A stretch of DNA of 64,000 nt from Pristionchus mayeri (taxonomy: Eukaryota > Nematoda > Chromadorea > Rhabditida > Neodiplogasteridae). The number at the start of each line of letters is the position of its first letter. Within the stretch, counting starts at the first letter, position 1. This document shows positions 1-11,160 of the stretch, in pieces. The notes under the pieces were generated by a model, which had not been told where the DNA came from, made no database searches, and saw nothing but the letters and a program-made list of their open reading frames with translations. A program made the position numbers and the translations under genes. The stretch lies in the NCBI GenBank assembly GCA_036245805.1, contig BTRK01000004.1, positions 40,202,907-40,266,906 of the forward strand. The letters are read 5' to 3'.

Positions 1-2040
1 GAGCTAACATTTGATTATGTTCTTTTGATATGTGATACTATGAGGGTTGCTCTTCAAGACTATAGCAAAATATCCGGCATTCAATACGTATTAAAAACAG
101 GGTAGAGCAAAAAAGGCAGATTTCGAAGGGCAAATTTCGCCATCTATCAGGTTGGTCATAAAGTTTTGTCCGATTTTAACCAATGTGCATTATGACATCT
201 CCCTTCGTTCGTTTTTGCCCAATCAACTTAGGTCTTTTAGTGGTAGATAGGGGCGTCTATACTCTCTTCAGGGCACACTATCATAAATCTCTCCTACCAA
301 AGAAACGAATACAACCATGTCCCAAACTTCATGTGAGCGACCTACAACATGAATTTTTGAAAGACCATCATTTCATTTAGAACTTAGATATGACCCAATC
401 TTTGACACAGTAGTTAAGCACGATGGTCATATGTCGCACCGGTAATATTGATACTGATCAGCCTCGAAGGGCCTATAAGAGATAGGTGCGTAATCCGGGT
501 TTTGGGTTTCATGACACTTGTCACGACACGTTTCTGGAGTATTGTATCTATACCGACGGCCCGTGACTTTTCAATTATTCATAAATGTGAGCTACCCGTC
601 CCATGCAAGCAACAGTAGTCTTTGGGAGAGAATGTGGCTCTCCATTCATGAATGGGGTTCTTCGAATTTTATGTGTCCAATTTTGAACATCAAAATACAC
701 ACTTTTTGCGTTTTTGTGCTAGCCCTGTAGTTTGAGTAGCGGTAATTTCGTGCTCAAATTAATGAACAACCCTTACCCTATCCCTCATCAGTTTGGAATA
801 TTATAGGGGTCGCTACTTTTTGTAGGGTAATCTGTGTCCGAAGATCCTCCATGTTAGGTATTTCGGCATTTTTATCGAAAAATAATTGATAGGCAAATAT
901 CACTTTTTTAGATGAGAAAGCCAAGTGGGCTCTTAAATATTGATGTAATAGAGAACCCTTAAAGTAATGATGATAGCCCCCATAGGTAGGTGTCAGTCTC
1001 GTCAATCCTCGAAACAGGTGATTTGTTCGAGAGAACTCTCATTTTTCAAAGTGTCCGTGATTCATTGACCTGTACGAAGCCTATAACGAATTCAGCAGCT
1101 CTCTCTTTTTGAAACTAGCTAGTGCACGAATAGTGCTTTTTGATAAACTTTTTGAGCCTCCATCTAAAAATTTCTCTGCAGAGTATGAGCAACTTTAAGG
1201 AAAATCATATTTTATGCGAAAATCTCAAAGTTACACGGGCCTTTATTTCTCGCGCAATAGAGATGCATGCACCATTTCAACAATAATATTCAAAAGGCCG
1301 AACATGTCCCTATATATCGTTATCATGTCTATATGTGGCGATTTGAGCCAGATAAACTATACGAAATCAAAGTTGGGGTCGGAAATCGGACAAAACTTTA
1401 TGACCAACCTAATAGCTTTCGAATACTACTGTTCACGAGTTGTAGACTTCCCGAATTTAAAGTTTATAACAAACATGCCGAGTACTTCACCGACCACAAC
1501 AATTGAGCTGGCTGGGTCAATCGCAAAAGGTGCAGGGCTATGCAATGTTTATCAACAGAAAACTGTCTAGCTTGATTTTACGAACAAGAGCCCATCCCAA
1601 GTGGGGATAATCAGGCCTCCTCAATATAATGCATACAAAAACATGCCCACATATCGCGCTTTACAATAATGTGTCAGTTATGTGCCTATCACAATTCTCT
1701 ACTCAAGTATGAGCAAATAAAAATAATGGTTCTGGCGCTGTTTCGATGACTTTGGAAGTTTGCTGTGTTGGTATTACTAATTGTGTAGAACTGTGATAGC
1801 GTATTCTCGAAAGAGTAACCAAGCACCATTCGAATACTGAAGGACTTGTGGTGATTCATCAACATTGAAGGAAATGATAAATAAAAATCTAAAATTGGTA
1901 AAAAAGGGAGAAACTTTTGAGACAACCTAATATTTTGAACCGAGTTATCACTAGTTGGCAGAGTGCCAAAGGCGCTGATAGTCCTTGATAGGGCCCCTGC
2001 CGTGCGGGAATTCAAATATCTCGAAGATTTGTCAAAAATC
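1..2040. other. Gene-poor 5' end of window; no recognised gene
   Basis: No open frame here gives a recognisable family and no chain of phase-compatible exons was found on either strand. A stretch near 151-190 recurs in inverted orientation near 1376-1416 (shared core GGTCATAAAGTTTTGTCCGA), so the interval may be the body of an old transposable element. The longest frames (for example 1214-1570 on the + strand, about 118 codons) look like chance frames: no family resemblance and no splice-site support. Confidence 0.5.
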
Positions 2041-2123
2041 TTCGGGTAGGAATTGAACCTGCAACCTCCAGATCACATGGCAGCTGCTCTACCACTGAGC
2101 TATGGGAACGGTGGTTCCTACCC
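2041..2123 (-). pseudogene. tRNA-like relic (degenerate tRNA or tRNA-derived element)
   Basis: Read on the - strand, the segment from 2109 has a good D-arm/A-box (TAGCTCAGTGGTAGAGC) and a good T-loop/B-box (GGTTCAATTCC). The expected acceptor stem does not form: the 5' GTTCCCA has no partner at the 3' end. Instead the 3' CCTACCC can pair with a GGGTAGG lying about 14 nt upstream of the normal 5' end (2115-2123 with 2044-2052). The anticodon stem is also poorly paired. This is best read as a tRNA-derived pseudogene or SINE head with Pol III promoter boxes; a functional tRNA is unlikely. Confidence 0.5.
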
Positions 2124-3679
2124 TCTTCGCTCGCGCTATGATCATTGGAGGGTTGGCTAGGTCATTACTATGACAGCGTCAAAAGTTCAACTTTGCTGAC
2201 ACTCCTTCTTTAAAGAAGGAGTAACACGAAAAATTAGTTGAATAAGCCACGGTTGTGAGAATTAGATGCCAACAGTCCGATCATGAATCACTTTATACGA
2301 ATTTTCACAGACAGCTATGAGGCTATTTACATACGCGCAAAGTTCATTGACCAGCGCAGGGTAGTGGCTAGTTTGTTTATGTTTCACTCGCTCTGCATAA
2401 TTCTCGCCTCTTTTTGGGGGCAAATTTGATACCGTTTCCCATTGCGAGCGCAATATCTTCGTGGTGGGACTCCCTAGCATCCATTCGCGCTACCCCTTCT
2501 TAATAAATACGGAATGACATCCCTGTCCTATCGTATGCTACTATCTGTGTCAAACGAATGTGAATAGATTTTGAATATGAATGTGAGTAGAGTTTGAATG
2601 TGAAATACATAAATGTGAATAGAGTTTGAACAATCACGACTACGACGGCGGATATGACGACTGATAAACTCTGATAAACTTGTGACACCAAGAGAAGGGA
2701 ATAGCATCATTCATTCATTGCGATATGGAGCAACTATCTCGGATGAGAACTATTTCGTAATGCTGCCTTCGAAATATCAAAGGCGGCACTACGTCACAGT
2801 CCCATCCTCCATAGCGCTAACGCTATCTCACTCCTGTGCTATCGCAATCTCCCATATGTGTAAAAGAAGAGATTCTGACTAAGGAAATTTCATCATCCAT
2901 TCATTCACTCGTTTCGTTCCGCGTTAAATTGCAAGATAACATCGAGGCAATGAGACAATGAAGCTCGCCTAGAAGATCGAATTGAGAGGGTGCACTGCTC
3001 TAACTATCATTTTCCAATCCCTCTCCTACCGTACTCACCGTCTATGATAGTAGACGTTGAACGGTCACACGTTGCTCAGAGATCCAATCGTTCACTTCTT
3101 CGGAGCTTCATTCTATATCATTTCGCTGGCATGGAATAACGAAGTTACGATAAGCCTTGTCAGTTTGTCAGTGGAGCCAACTTTCAGGCAGGTGGTAAAC
3201 GGCAGAAACGCCTCACGCAATGATAAAAATGACTGGAAGCCACTCGTCGCGTTCCATTTCCGGCAATACCTCACTTGGTGGCCACGTCCGTCGGTGGCAG
3301 GCCAAAATTTAACCGCGGGGGGTCCTAGGCACGCGTGCCGGAGGGACACCGACGAGATCGAGCGCTCTAGACTCACCGGGTAAGGGAAAGCGGGCAAAGG
3401 GAGAGGGCACCATGCATTAGTTCACCTTGGATGAGCGATATAGATGGACCGAAGGAAGGATATCTCTATCATGCTCTACCCCCGAACATCCAGATAAAAG
3501 TTGCACTCTAAATCAATTGCTCTCCAATCATCCAATTATCGATTTCCAAAATTAAACAGTTCTCAATGAGAAATTCTCATCTCTCCCCACTCATTCCTCC
3601 CCTTCTTTCTCATACCACACGGTTGGTCGCCGCCTTTCTCCTCCGTTTTCCTCCTACCGTACTCCGACCGTGCACCACC
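2124..3679. other. Intergenic region with short repeats
   Basis: No gene recognised. Near 2560-2635 there are three to four imperfect copies of a GTGAATAGAGTTTGAA-like word. A foldback fragment lies at about 2720-2830 and is related to elements near 51.56-51.65 kb and 60.55-60.63 kb (shared GATGAGAACTAT and AAGGCGGCA words). Around 3189-3240 there is a copy of the approximately 45-bp core that recurs in introns of the scramblase gene just downstream. Confidence 0.5.
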
Positions 3680-5777
3680 ATGCAGCGGGCAGACTCACTC
3701 CAGCAGGTACCATAATCCGATGGTATCGATTCTACCGTAATCCCTCGAATAATCGATAACTGACTCCTACCGTACTCCTGACATCAGGCGCTGCACCTGC
3801 AGCAGCCTGGATCCGAGGACGATGGTTCGACCAGTAGCAGAGCCAGCGCCGGCCGCCAATTCCACGCAGTGGTTAGTTTGAGATTCTTTTTGGCACGATG
3901 CCAGAAAATTTCATCCTGATACGAGACAGCGATTTCAATGCGAGAAACTTTGCTTTCTTCTCCACTCTCCCTTCCACGAACCGCCGATTTTGTGCGTCTC
4001 TGCGCACAGAAATCGTAAGAATCTTGGCACGATGCCAGAAGCATTCGTTGCGGGAGCACTCACATAAATCGACGTTTACAGGTGAAACAGCAGCCTGGCC
4101 CGATCACATCGCCGGCGCCCCGAACTACCCCGTACATGCCGCTGCAGGGACACCCTCAGCTTTCAAGGAGTACGGTAGCATCGATTACAGTAATCCAGAT
4201 TAGTTTGATAGAATGTCGAAGTGTAGAAGATTATGGTAGTTACTGGAATTGCTGCATACGCGGCAATGCCTGAACTATCGTATTTCTGAAAATTGAAAAC
4301 AAGTCAGGGGAGGAGCAATCGTCTGACTATCTTCGGTTTGCATGCTCTCTCACCGGTCAGAGAGACGAGAGAGCGTGCAAAATGAAGAGAGTCAAACGAT
4401 TGCTCCAGGGGAGATAAACTAGGATACTGTACCCCGTTCGACCTTCACATCACGTCGTTCCAATACATTTGGTTGCTGAACCCCCCAGAGTGATTAAGAT
4501 CATCTGACAGAAGGAATTGCCTTGATTGCACATACCGTACCTATTCAGATTGCCGTAATACCGCTCTCCAAATTACCGTATCCCCCTACCCTATCCATTC
4601 AGATGCCCCTATGACTCTGCCCGTGATTCCCACTGCGTACATCATCACGTCCGCCAGGTAGCGTCGTTGCTAAATCCAGAAAGTCGAGATCCTGAATTTG
4701 CTATTCCACGCGGAACAATTAATTCCTCCCTATTCTGTTTAGCAAAAACACTGCAGAGAACGGACGCGGTTGAGCTGTTCACAGGCCTTGACACTCCCAA
4801 CAAATACGTCATCTACAACGACCAGGGCCAGTTTGTAAGTGAAGGAGGCTTTCAGACGAGGGGTAAACAGCAGAAAAGCCTCACGCAATGATAAAAGTGA
4901 CTGGGATAGATTGCAGATGTACTACGCACAGGAGCAGCAGAACTTTGCCGGATTCCTGGCGGCGCAGCATCTCGGAGACAACCGCGGCTTCTTCTTCACG
5001 GCCACGGACGGCCTGGGCAGGGTACGGTAGTGTGAATTGTACGCTCAGTGGTGCTCTGGGTGCAGCAATGATGCCGACGTTTCTCAGCTAGCCTTCTCGG
5101 TAGGCCGCACCAGCAAGCTATGGACGGACTGCGAGATGTTCGTGGAGGCACCGCCCGGCATCCCGGTAAGAACAAGTCGTGGTATGGCACTGGGAAAGGA
5201 CAGAAACGTCTCACGCAATGGAGAAAGTATCCCGCTTGTAGGCAGGCTTCGTCAGCTACAACTCGACGCTTTGCTCGCGAGGAGTGCTCACCATATGGGA
5301 TATGGACAGAAAGTGAGAGCAAGAGCCGGCATTTATCATAGCCGTAAGATTGTAAAATCCGGTCTTCAGCACCGTCCTTTCCGTTCCCTTCCCTCCTGAG
5401 TGCGATTGCGGCGGCGACCGCGGCTACTCGGTGCGTTGTGTGGTGCACAGAGTGCATCGAGCTATACGCCCTTTCCCACACAGGTGATGACGGGCTCGGA
5501 CATCGTGGGCTCCATCGTGCGCAAGTACCCCGGCTTCATGAAGCAGGCCTTCACCAACTGCGACAACTTCGCACTCGACTGTGCGTGCGTTTGGGAAACA
5601 GCAGAAAAGCCTCATGCGATGAAAAAAATGGCTGGAAAATCAGCGGATTAGTAAACGACAGAATTGTGCATTGCAGTTCCTGTAGACCTGGACGTGCGCA
5701 TCAAGTGCACGCTGCTTGCGTGCGCCATCATGATCGACTTCATCGACTATGAGGACAAGAGGAACGGAGGAAAGTAG
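3680..5777 (+). CDS. Phospholipid scramblase family protein (10 exons, 267 aa)
   Basis: Exons 3680-3706, 3788-3871, 4082-4169, 4743-4834, 4917-5021, 5088-5165, 5242-5312, 5370-5430, 5484-5580, 5677-5777; all junctions are GT-AG and phase-compatible, giving 267 codons. Residues 1-66 are a Gln/Pro/Ser-rich head (MQRADSLQQ..., PGPITSPAPRTTPYMP), as in scramblases. The core follows the family order: AVELFTGLDTPNKYVIYNDQ (about 73-92), CEMFVEAPPGIP (147-158), CDCGGDRGYS (193-202), VGSIVRKYPGFMKQAFTNCD (about 209-228), then FPVDLDVRIK and a hydrophobic C-terminal helix (CTLLACAIMIDFIDY). The family is a plasma-membrane protein linked to Ca2+-dependent lipid scrambling and signalling. The segment after FTNCDNFALD matches the proposed Ca2+-binding region. 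The shortest intron is 53 nt. Start chosen because exon 1 joins in frame; its ATG follows CACC. The first three exons are less certain than the rest. Confidence 0.87.
4305..4413. mobile_element. Small foldback element (MITE) with 8-bp target duplication
   Basis: An inverted repeat with about 40-nt arms, 4313-4351 against 4367-4405 (ends GAGCAATCG... and ...CGATTGCTC), lies in intron 3 of the scramblase gene. It is flanked by identical 8-bp direct repeats CAGGGGAG at 4305-4312 and 4406-4413. An 8-bp duplication is typical of hAT-type transposition. The core carries the GCTCTCTC...GAGAGAGC and TGAAGAGA words seen in several other hairpins of this window. Confidence 0.75.
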
Positions 5778-6212
5778 GTTAAGGGGAGGGTCTACCGTAT
5801 CCGGAGTTACGCAATCTTCCCTGATTCAGGAACAACAACCAAGGCGGCGGAGACTGATCGGTAATAGTCGGCGTCTCTTCATTTCATATGCTTTCTCACA
5901 TCGTTTTTTTGCAGCGATCTAGCACGAGATGACGAATACGAAGAAGACCCGACTGAAAATTCTGAAAAACTTATGACTCCCGAGGGGAATTCGCATTGCA
6001 TACGCTACCGTATTCTTTATGTGTCAGAGATCAGGAGATGCTTGAATGGTCGCATTCTATAGTTCTGCAGTCTAACCCGTCCTGTTTGCGTACTGCCTGT
6101 AGCATTCGAGGACCCTCAGCGTGAAAACGACATGAGTATACTTCGCAATTGAGTCATCGACTCTTAAATTTCCAGAAAGGACTTCATGCTCACGAGATGG
6201 CAAAATGCATGT
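5778..6212. other. Intergenic, scramblase 3' flank to tRNA-Leu
   Basis: Downstream flank of the scramblase, presumably containing its 3' UTR. A TACCGTA motif pair occurs at about 5792-6012. No further exon or RNA gene was recognised. Confidence 0.4.
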
Positions 6213-6294
6213 GGAGAGATGGCCGAGCGGTCTAAGGCGCTGGTTTAAGGCACCAGTCTCTTCGGAGGCGTGGGTTCGAATCCCACTCTCTTCA
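6213..6294 (+). tRNA. tRNA-Leu, anticodon AAG (copy 1)
   Basis: 82-nt type II tRNA. The acceptor GGAGAGA pairs with TCTCTTC (one G-U pair), discriminator A at 6294. D-arm/A-box is TGGCCGAGCGG; the anticodon stem CTGGT/ACCAG encloses the loop TTAAGGC with anticodon AAG (reads CUU/CUC as inosine). A long variable arm follows, then T-arm GTGGG/CCCAC with loop TTCGAAT. A TTTT run 7 nt downstream can terminate Pol III. Identical in sequence to the copies at 10053 and 21478, but its flanks differ from both. Confidence 0.97.
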
Positions 6295-6738
6295 GACCTT
6301 TTGCCAAAATTCTCTTGTGCCTCTCTTTTTGAACACGAGACTTGTTCCTCTTGTGAAAATGTATCATGTTTTACGAGAATGAGGATTTTCCGAAATTGAT
6401 CGCAAACTGATTCTGTTATGAACTTTGTCAACAATGCGAACTTCCCAGCTCTTCTCAGACAAACACTGTTCAAGTAACCCTCCCCCCACCTCAACCCCAG
6501 ATCCTCCTCTATCGAATTGATCTAACTAGTCAACTACTGTCAACTACTAATCCATCCTTATCACACAATGCACAAGTCGCCGTTTCGTCTCACTTTATTC
6601 GGCAGAGCTAACTCTGGCTCGCACAGCGGGCAGTGGGGTAGGGACATGTGATACAGTACGGCCTAGTGTGAGTATACGGTAATCGTAGTCGCTAGTATAC
6701 GGTATGGTTCGACGGGGGTCAGACTACGGGTCAGACTA
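6295..6738. other. Intergenic, kinase 3' flank
   Basis: Lies between tRNA-Leu copy 1 and the stop codon of the - strand kinase gene. It presumably contains the kinase 3' UTR. Several TACGGTA/TACAGTA words occur at 6650-6710. No other feature seen. Confidence 0.4.
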
Positions 6739-9422
6739 CTACTGGTTGATGTAGGCAAGGTGCGCCTTCTTCTTGCGCTTCTTCGACTTCCGGCCCGTCA
6801 CAGACTGAGCGGGCGCCGCGCCCGGCGGCGGAGCAGTCTCGTAGTGCGACGGCTGCAAAGTCACCAGTCTGACCAGCCGAAATCTTACCGTAACCCCTAC
6901 AGTATCCCTTTGCCGTACCGTCTTGCTCTTCTCTCCATTGGGCAGATCCGTGCCGGCGCCGGTGCCAAACTCGGACTGCTCCGTCTGCATAGTCGACATC
7001 GTCTGAGGGGCCACGCTCGCGCACATTGTCTGCAAAATTAATCGATATTCTACCGTAATCCTACCGTAACCCAGGCCACAGTACCCGGCTACCAGGGTAC
7101 CGTAACCCGAGCACTACCTTGTCTCCTCCCTTATCATCGGGTTTGCTGCGATCGGGCTGCTTGATGCCGGTAAGTGTCTCCAGTTCTTTGACCACCTCCA
7201 AATCGATTATTGATCTTCGATCTCTTCGATCATTCTGTCTCTCCTCCGTTCACACGCTCTCCCGCCCATATTAGGCGAAGCGAAAGAGCGTGCAATATGG
7301 AGAGAGCACGCACTTGGGCCATCGTCCACCGCTCGGGAATGTCGTTGTCGAACGTGCGCTTCTGCAAGGATACAGTATCCCGGGGTACTGTAACCCGAAG
7401 AGGTACGGTAGCAAAGGCTACAATAATCCTATCGTATACCTCGATCATCTCGGCGACCGCCTTGTTCTCCATCTTCTCGGCGATGTCCAAGTGCTTGCCG
7501 GCCTTGACGAACCGGAGCACCTGTGAGAGGTCAAAGATCAGAGATCAGGGACCAAATACCAACCTCAAGCGTGTTCATGCCCTGGTACGGCTCGAGTCCA
7601 TTGTTGAAGATCTCCCAGACGAGGACCCCTGAATGGGGAAATATCGTAATCCACGAGCTACAATAACCCGACACTTCGTTCGGGACCGCCCCTCACCCCA
7701 GCTCCAGACGTCCGTCTTCTTCGAGTACGAGGCCGTCCTGAGCGTCTCGGGAGCCAACCAGCGGATCGGCACCTGAGATTACGGTAGCATTACGGTACTG
7801 TGGTACTAATCGTCGGATCCAACCTTGTTCTTCGGGTTCATCTGGTAGGTCTCGCCGAGGCGCGAGAGACCAAAGTCCGAGATCTTCACCTAGAAAGGGA
7901 TAGTTGATCAATGATCTTTGATCTTTGATCTCTTACATTTCCCGATCCGTAGAGACAATTCCTGGCGGCGATATCTCGGTGGAGGCAGTTCTTGCCGTGG
8001 AGATACTCGATGCCCCAGGCAGCCTGCGAGGGTTACGGTAGGTACGGTATTAATTGATCTGCGATGTCTAATCTCTATTAGAGATCAAAGATCAAGTACC
8101 TGAGAGATCATCTCCATGCGTTTCGGCTGCGGCAACATCTCGTTCTTGCCGAGATACGAGTCGAGAGCGCCGTCCGTTGCCTGAGATATGGCTGGGTTAC
8201 GGTAGAATTCAGGGTCACCCGATGGAGCAGCTACAGTAACTTGTGGTACCCGCTTCCGTCTGCACATGGTACCACTACAGTACTACCATACGCCAATGGT
8301 GCCAATACCGTATACCCATGGAACCACTACCATATCCTATTGTACAGCTACAGTATACCCATGGCACCACTACCGTACCAGCTCCATGACGAGCATGAGC
8401 GGCTCCTGGCCTGCAGCTACGCCGTACAGCTTCACGATGTTGGGGTGGTCGAGGTGGCGCATCAGTCGAGCCTGGATACGGTAGGTTCATGCAGAGATAG
8501 GGTAGGCGGCTACAGTACCTCCCGCATGATCTCCTTGATCTGTTCCTTCGTCAGCGCGTCCAGCTTTGCCTGCCAAGGAGTACGGTAGGTTACGGTACTC
8601 TAGGATCGATAGTACGAGCATACTGTAGCCGGCATGGATAAGGATAGGGTTCTTTACAGCACAAGATCAGTTACAGTATCTTCGGGTAACTGTAAGTTAC
8701 CGTACCAGCTTGATGGCCACATCGATCTCCTTTTCTTTGCCATTTTTCTTGCGCTTTTTCAGCTTGCCCTTGTGCACCTCGCCGAAGGCACCCTCGCCCA
8801 GCTTCTTGGTGCATTCTGTAAAAGGGGGGCGGGGCTAAGGCGGGCGAGAGGGGGCGGGGCCTCACTAATATCTTCGTGCTCCAGCTCCCACTTCTGTCGT
8901 GTGATCGCGTGAGCCAGCATGATCACCTGCAGAAGGAGGCCGAGTTAGGGAGGGGCGTGGCTTGCAAGTGGACGTGTCTTACCCCGCCTCCCTTCGACTG
9001 GATGTTCTCCTTCTGGTAGAATTCGATGAGCTTCACGATGGATTCAAAGTTTTTCGCGTCCATCAGATAGAAACGATCCTCCTTCCTCGTTATCACGAAG
9101 TGCTTCACCTGCAGAGGGGGCGGGGCTTAGCGGAGAGGGGCGTGGCCAGGAGGAAAAGGGGCGGAGCTTACCCCGCCGCCCGCCTCCTTGTCCGTCTGGA
9201 TGCTCAGCACGAAGTCGCGCTTGCCGGGCGCCGAGGGCTCGGTGAGCCGCAGTAGCCAGTCGCCGTTGTCCACCAGCATTTCCTGCAGAAAAGGGGCGGG
9301 GCTTGTGAGGAAAAGGGGCGGAGCTTGCGATGAAAAAGGGGCGGAGCCGCCAATACCTTGATGTCCTCTCGCGGCAGGAGCCCATGGTAGTAGCTCTTGC
9401 ACGCGAGTTCCTTGTCTACCAT
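6739..9422 (-). CDS. Non-receptor tyrosine kinase, SH2 + kinase (Fer/Fes-like), 17 exons, 474 aa
   Basis: Exons in transcript order: 9422-9357, 9282-9172, 9108-8983, 8926-8866, 8815-8706, 8569-8519, 8471-8379, 8180-8100, 8023-7937, 7889-7824, 7772-7697, 7628-7564, 7520-7440, 7361-7314, 7195-7118, 7029-6919, 6852-6739; all phases agree. The SH2 domain (about 10-100) starts [10 protein letters not shown] and has the phosphotyrosine Arg in GDWLLRLTE (R34). The kinase domain has the Gly loop GEGAFGEV (128-135), VAIK (K157), catalytic HRDIAARN (248-255), SDFG (266-269), WLAPE (289-293) and RWTM. All catalytic residues are present, so it should be active. There is no F-BAR domain, as in the short SH2-kinase family expanded in nematodes (Fer-like, spe-8 group). 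The tail is Lys-rich (KSKKRKKK), ending AYINQ. The exon containing the ATG is open upstream to an acceptor near 9464, so an extra 5' exon is possible. Confidence 0.93.
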
Positions 9423-10052
9423 CGATGTTTGGTCTACTTGCAAGAAGATACCGAAGACGTTGTCTGCAAGGGTACGGTATGAGGGATACGGTAGGAAGGG
9501 TACGGTAGGAAGGGTACAGTATCTGCCCAATGGATACGGTAGGTAGAGTACCCTACCCACAGTGGATACTGTAGGTAGGGACCCCTCCAGAGCACCAGAG
9601 GGAGGCTCTCCTCCAAAGTGCCAGGAGTAAGACGGTACCCTCCAGGGGCCTAGAAAAGTATCGAGATCGAAAGAAAACTCACCAGAAAAAAAGGACGAAA
9701 ACCTCCCCTCCGCTCGTCGGCCGCCTCGGATGGAGAATGGGAAAGGGAATGAATGGAGAAGGACGAAATGGAGGAGGAGGAGGGAGAGAGAGGGGGGAGA
9801 GGGGGGGGGGAGAGAGGGAGAGAGAGGGAGGGAGAGGCAAATTTGATTAGATTGTGAGAAAGTGCACGTATCGAAGAGGGTCAAGTTGTTTACGACTTTC
9901 CGTTATTCAAACTAGGCAATTTTGTTTTGAATTGAAACGTGATTTATGCGATCGCTCGTTCCGCACGTAGACCATTGAGAAAATGCAGTGTGATTCAATG
10001 TTACTCACTTCTAAATGTGAATATTATGCCCTCATGATCAAAGATCCGATAT
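9423..10052. other. Kinase 5' flank with TACGGTA array and purine tract
   Basis: At about 9465-9570 a TACGGTAGGAAGGG-like word is tandemly repeated in imperfect form. At about 9760-9838 there is a strongly purine-biased tract on the + strand (GGAGGAGGAGG, GGGGGGGGG, GAGAGAGGG), a potential triplex or promoter-associated element upstream of the kinase. No gene seen. Confidence 0.5.
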
Positions 10053-10134
10053 GGAGAGATGGCCGAGCGGTCTAAGGCGCTGGTTTAAGGCACCAGTCTC
10101 TTCGGAGGCGTGGGTTCGAATCCCACTCTCTTCA
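10053..10134 (+). tRNA. tRNA-Leu, anticodon AAG (copy 2, left end of duplication unit 1)
   Basis: Same 82-nt sequence as the copy at 6213, with all arms intact and anticodon AAG. The sequence downstream of it matches the sequence downstream of the copy at 21478, whereas the upstream sequences do not match. The gene therefore marks the left edge of the segmental duplication unit. The flanking TTTT supports Pol III termination. Confidence 0.97.
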
Positions 10135-10792
10135 GAACTTTTGCCACTATTTGTCGATATTTCCTCAATGTGTTTTTTCTCTATGTTTGCACCGTTCCTA
10201 TGTGTAGATACTTAATGTCTGTGGGGTAATCTCCTTTTCGTCATATATTTCTTCTTGTGCCCATATGATATGTATCGATCTATTCTGACGATGAATAATG
10301 CGAAAATTTTTATCAATTATAGTATAATCTGCAACAGTAAAACGGGAAGAGCACAGGTCTCAAAAGTGGCAGGCCAATCGATAAAAACAAATTGATTTCG
10401 ATGAACGTCTTCACAGAAAGTGACAAGGCAGGACAACGGATAATTAACTTAAGAGGAGAAGGATGGACAACGAATTAGAGATGGTGCAAAGAAAGGCAGC
10501 AAGGGGGCGGGGCCAATCTGGCAAGGTCAATCGATAGGATCAGGGAAGAGTACAGTAACCCAGTCGGCGCGTGGTGAGAGAAGGCGGGAGGAACCGGTAA
10601 GAATCGCACGGACTTTGCTAGCAATTTACTGATTGGAGAGGAGGGAGGGAATGGCTGATTGAGTGATTGAGGGGAGAAGGAATACTGGAAGAGGAGTGAG
10701 GACAGATCTACGATCATAAATACTATTTGGAGGCTGAGAGGGAGAGTGACATGGAATGGAGGGGCGGGGCCAACAGAAAGGGGCGGAGTCTA
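10135..10792. other. Duplicated non-coding block, unit 1
   Basis: Well conserved with 21560-22221. It contains no recognised gene. Short GGGGCGGGGCC-type words are frequent (10500-10530, 10755-10790). Confidence 0.4.
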
Positions 10793-11013
10793 TCAGGTAA
10801 CCGCTGGCTGCTGCGGCATCGTTTCGTACTTATGCGCGTTGCCGCCTCCTGCACAAACTCGACTACCGTAATCCGCTGTGGTTCGGTGGGTCACTCGCGC
10901 GGGCGCAACTCCGACACTACCTGGTAGCAGAGGCGTAGAAGCCGAGGGTGGTGCTGCAGCTGCTGTAGGATTATCGGCTGCTGCTACTACAGTAGGCGCG
11001 CCGTGGCCATTCG
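10793..11013 (-). CDS. Hypothetical terminal exon, Ala/Pro-rich (copy 1)
   Basis: Possible last exon of an unidentified - strand gene. It follows an acceptor (CCCATTCCAG) and runs 221 nt to TGA at 10793-10795; the frame reads ...GAPTVVAAADNP... and ends ...ETMPQQPAVT. The homologous stretch 22222-22442 has the same length with no indel and stays open in the same frame despite about 17 substitutions, whereas the flanks contain indels. That pattern suggests coding constraint. It lies downstream of the sphingomyelin synthase stop codon, so it could be an alternative 3' exon of that gene or a separate small gene. No family recognised. Confidence 0.3.
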
Positions 11014-11160
11014 CTGGAATGGGCGGCCGAACGATATCCGGATCGGGGCGGGACCCAGGGGTTACGGTAGGACAGTAGCAGGCAGACAACAGGGTGAGAG
11101 AAGGGAGGGAAGGGAGATTGAGCACAATCGGAGTGTATGGTAAGAGGCACCAAGACATGC

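Noticed and set aside
4590..4663. Possible extra scramblase exon ending at GTCCGCCAG/GTAGCG
   Set aside because: Its phases do not fit between exons 4082-4169 and 4743-4834, which join in frame without it.
5399..5483. Alternative scramblase exon start at CTCCTGAG (5400)
   Set aside because: It breaks the frame by one base; the acceptor at 5369 (GTCTTCAG) restores the frame and the family pattern TVLSVPFPPECDCGGD.
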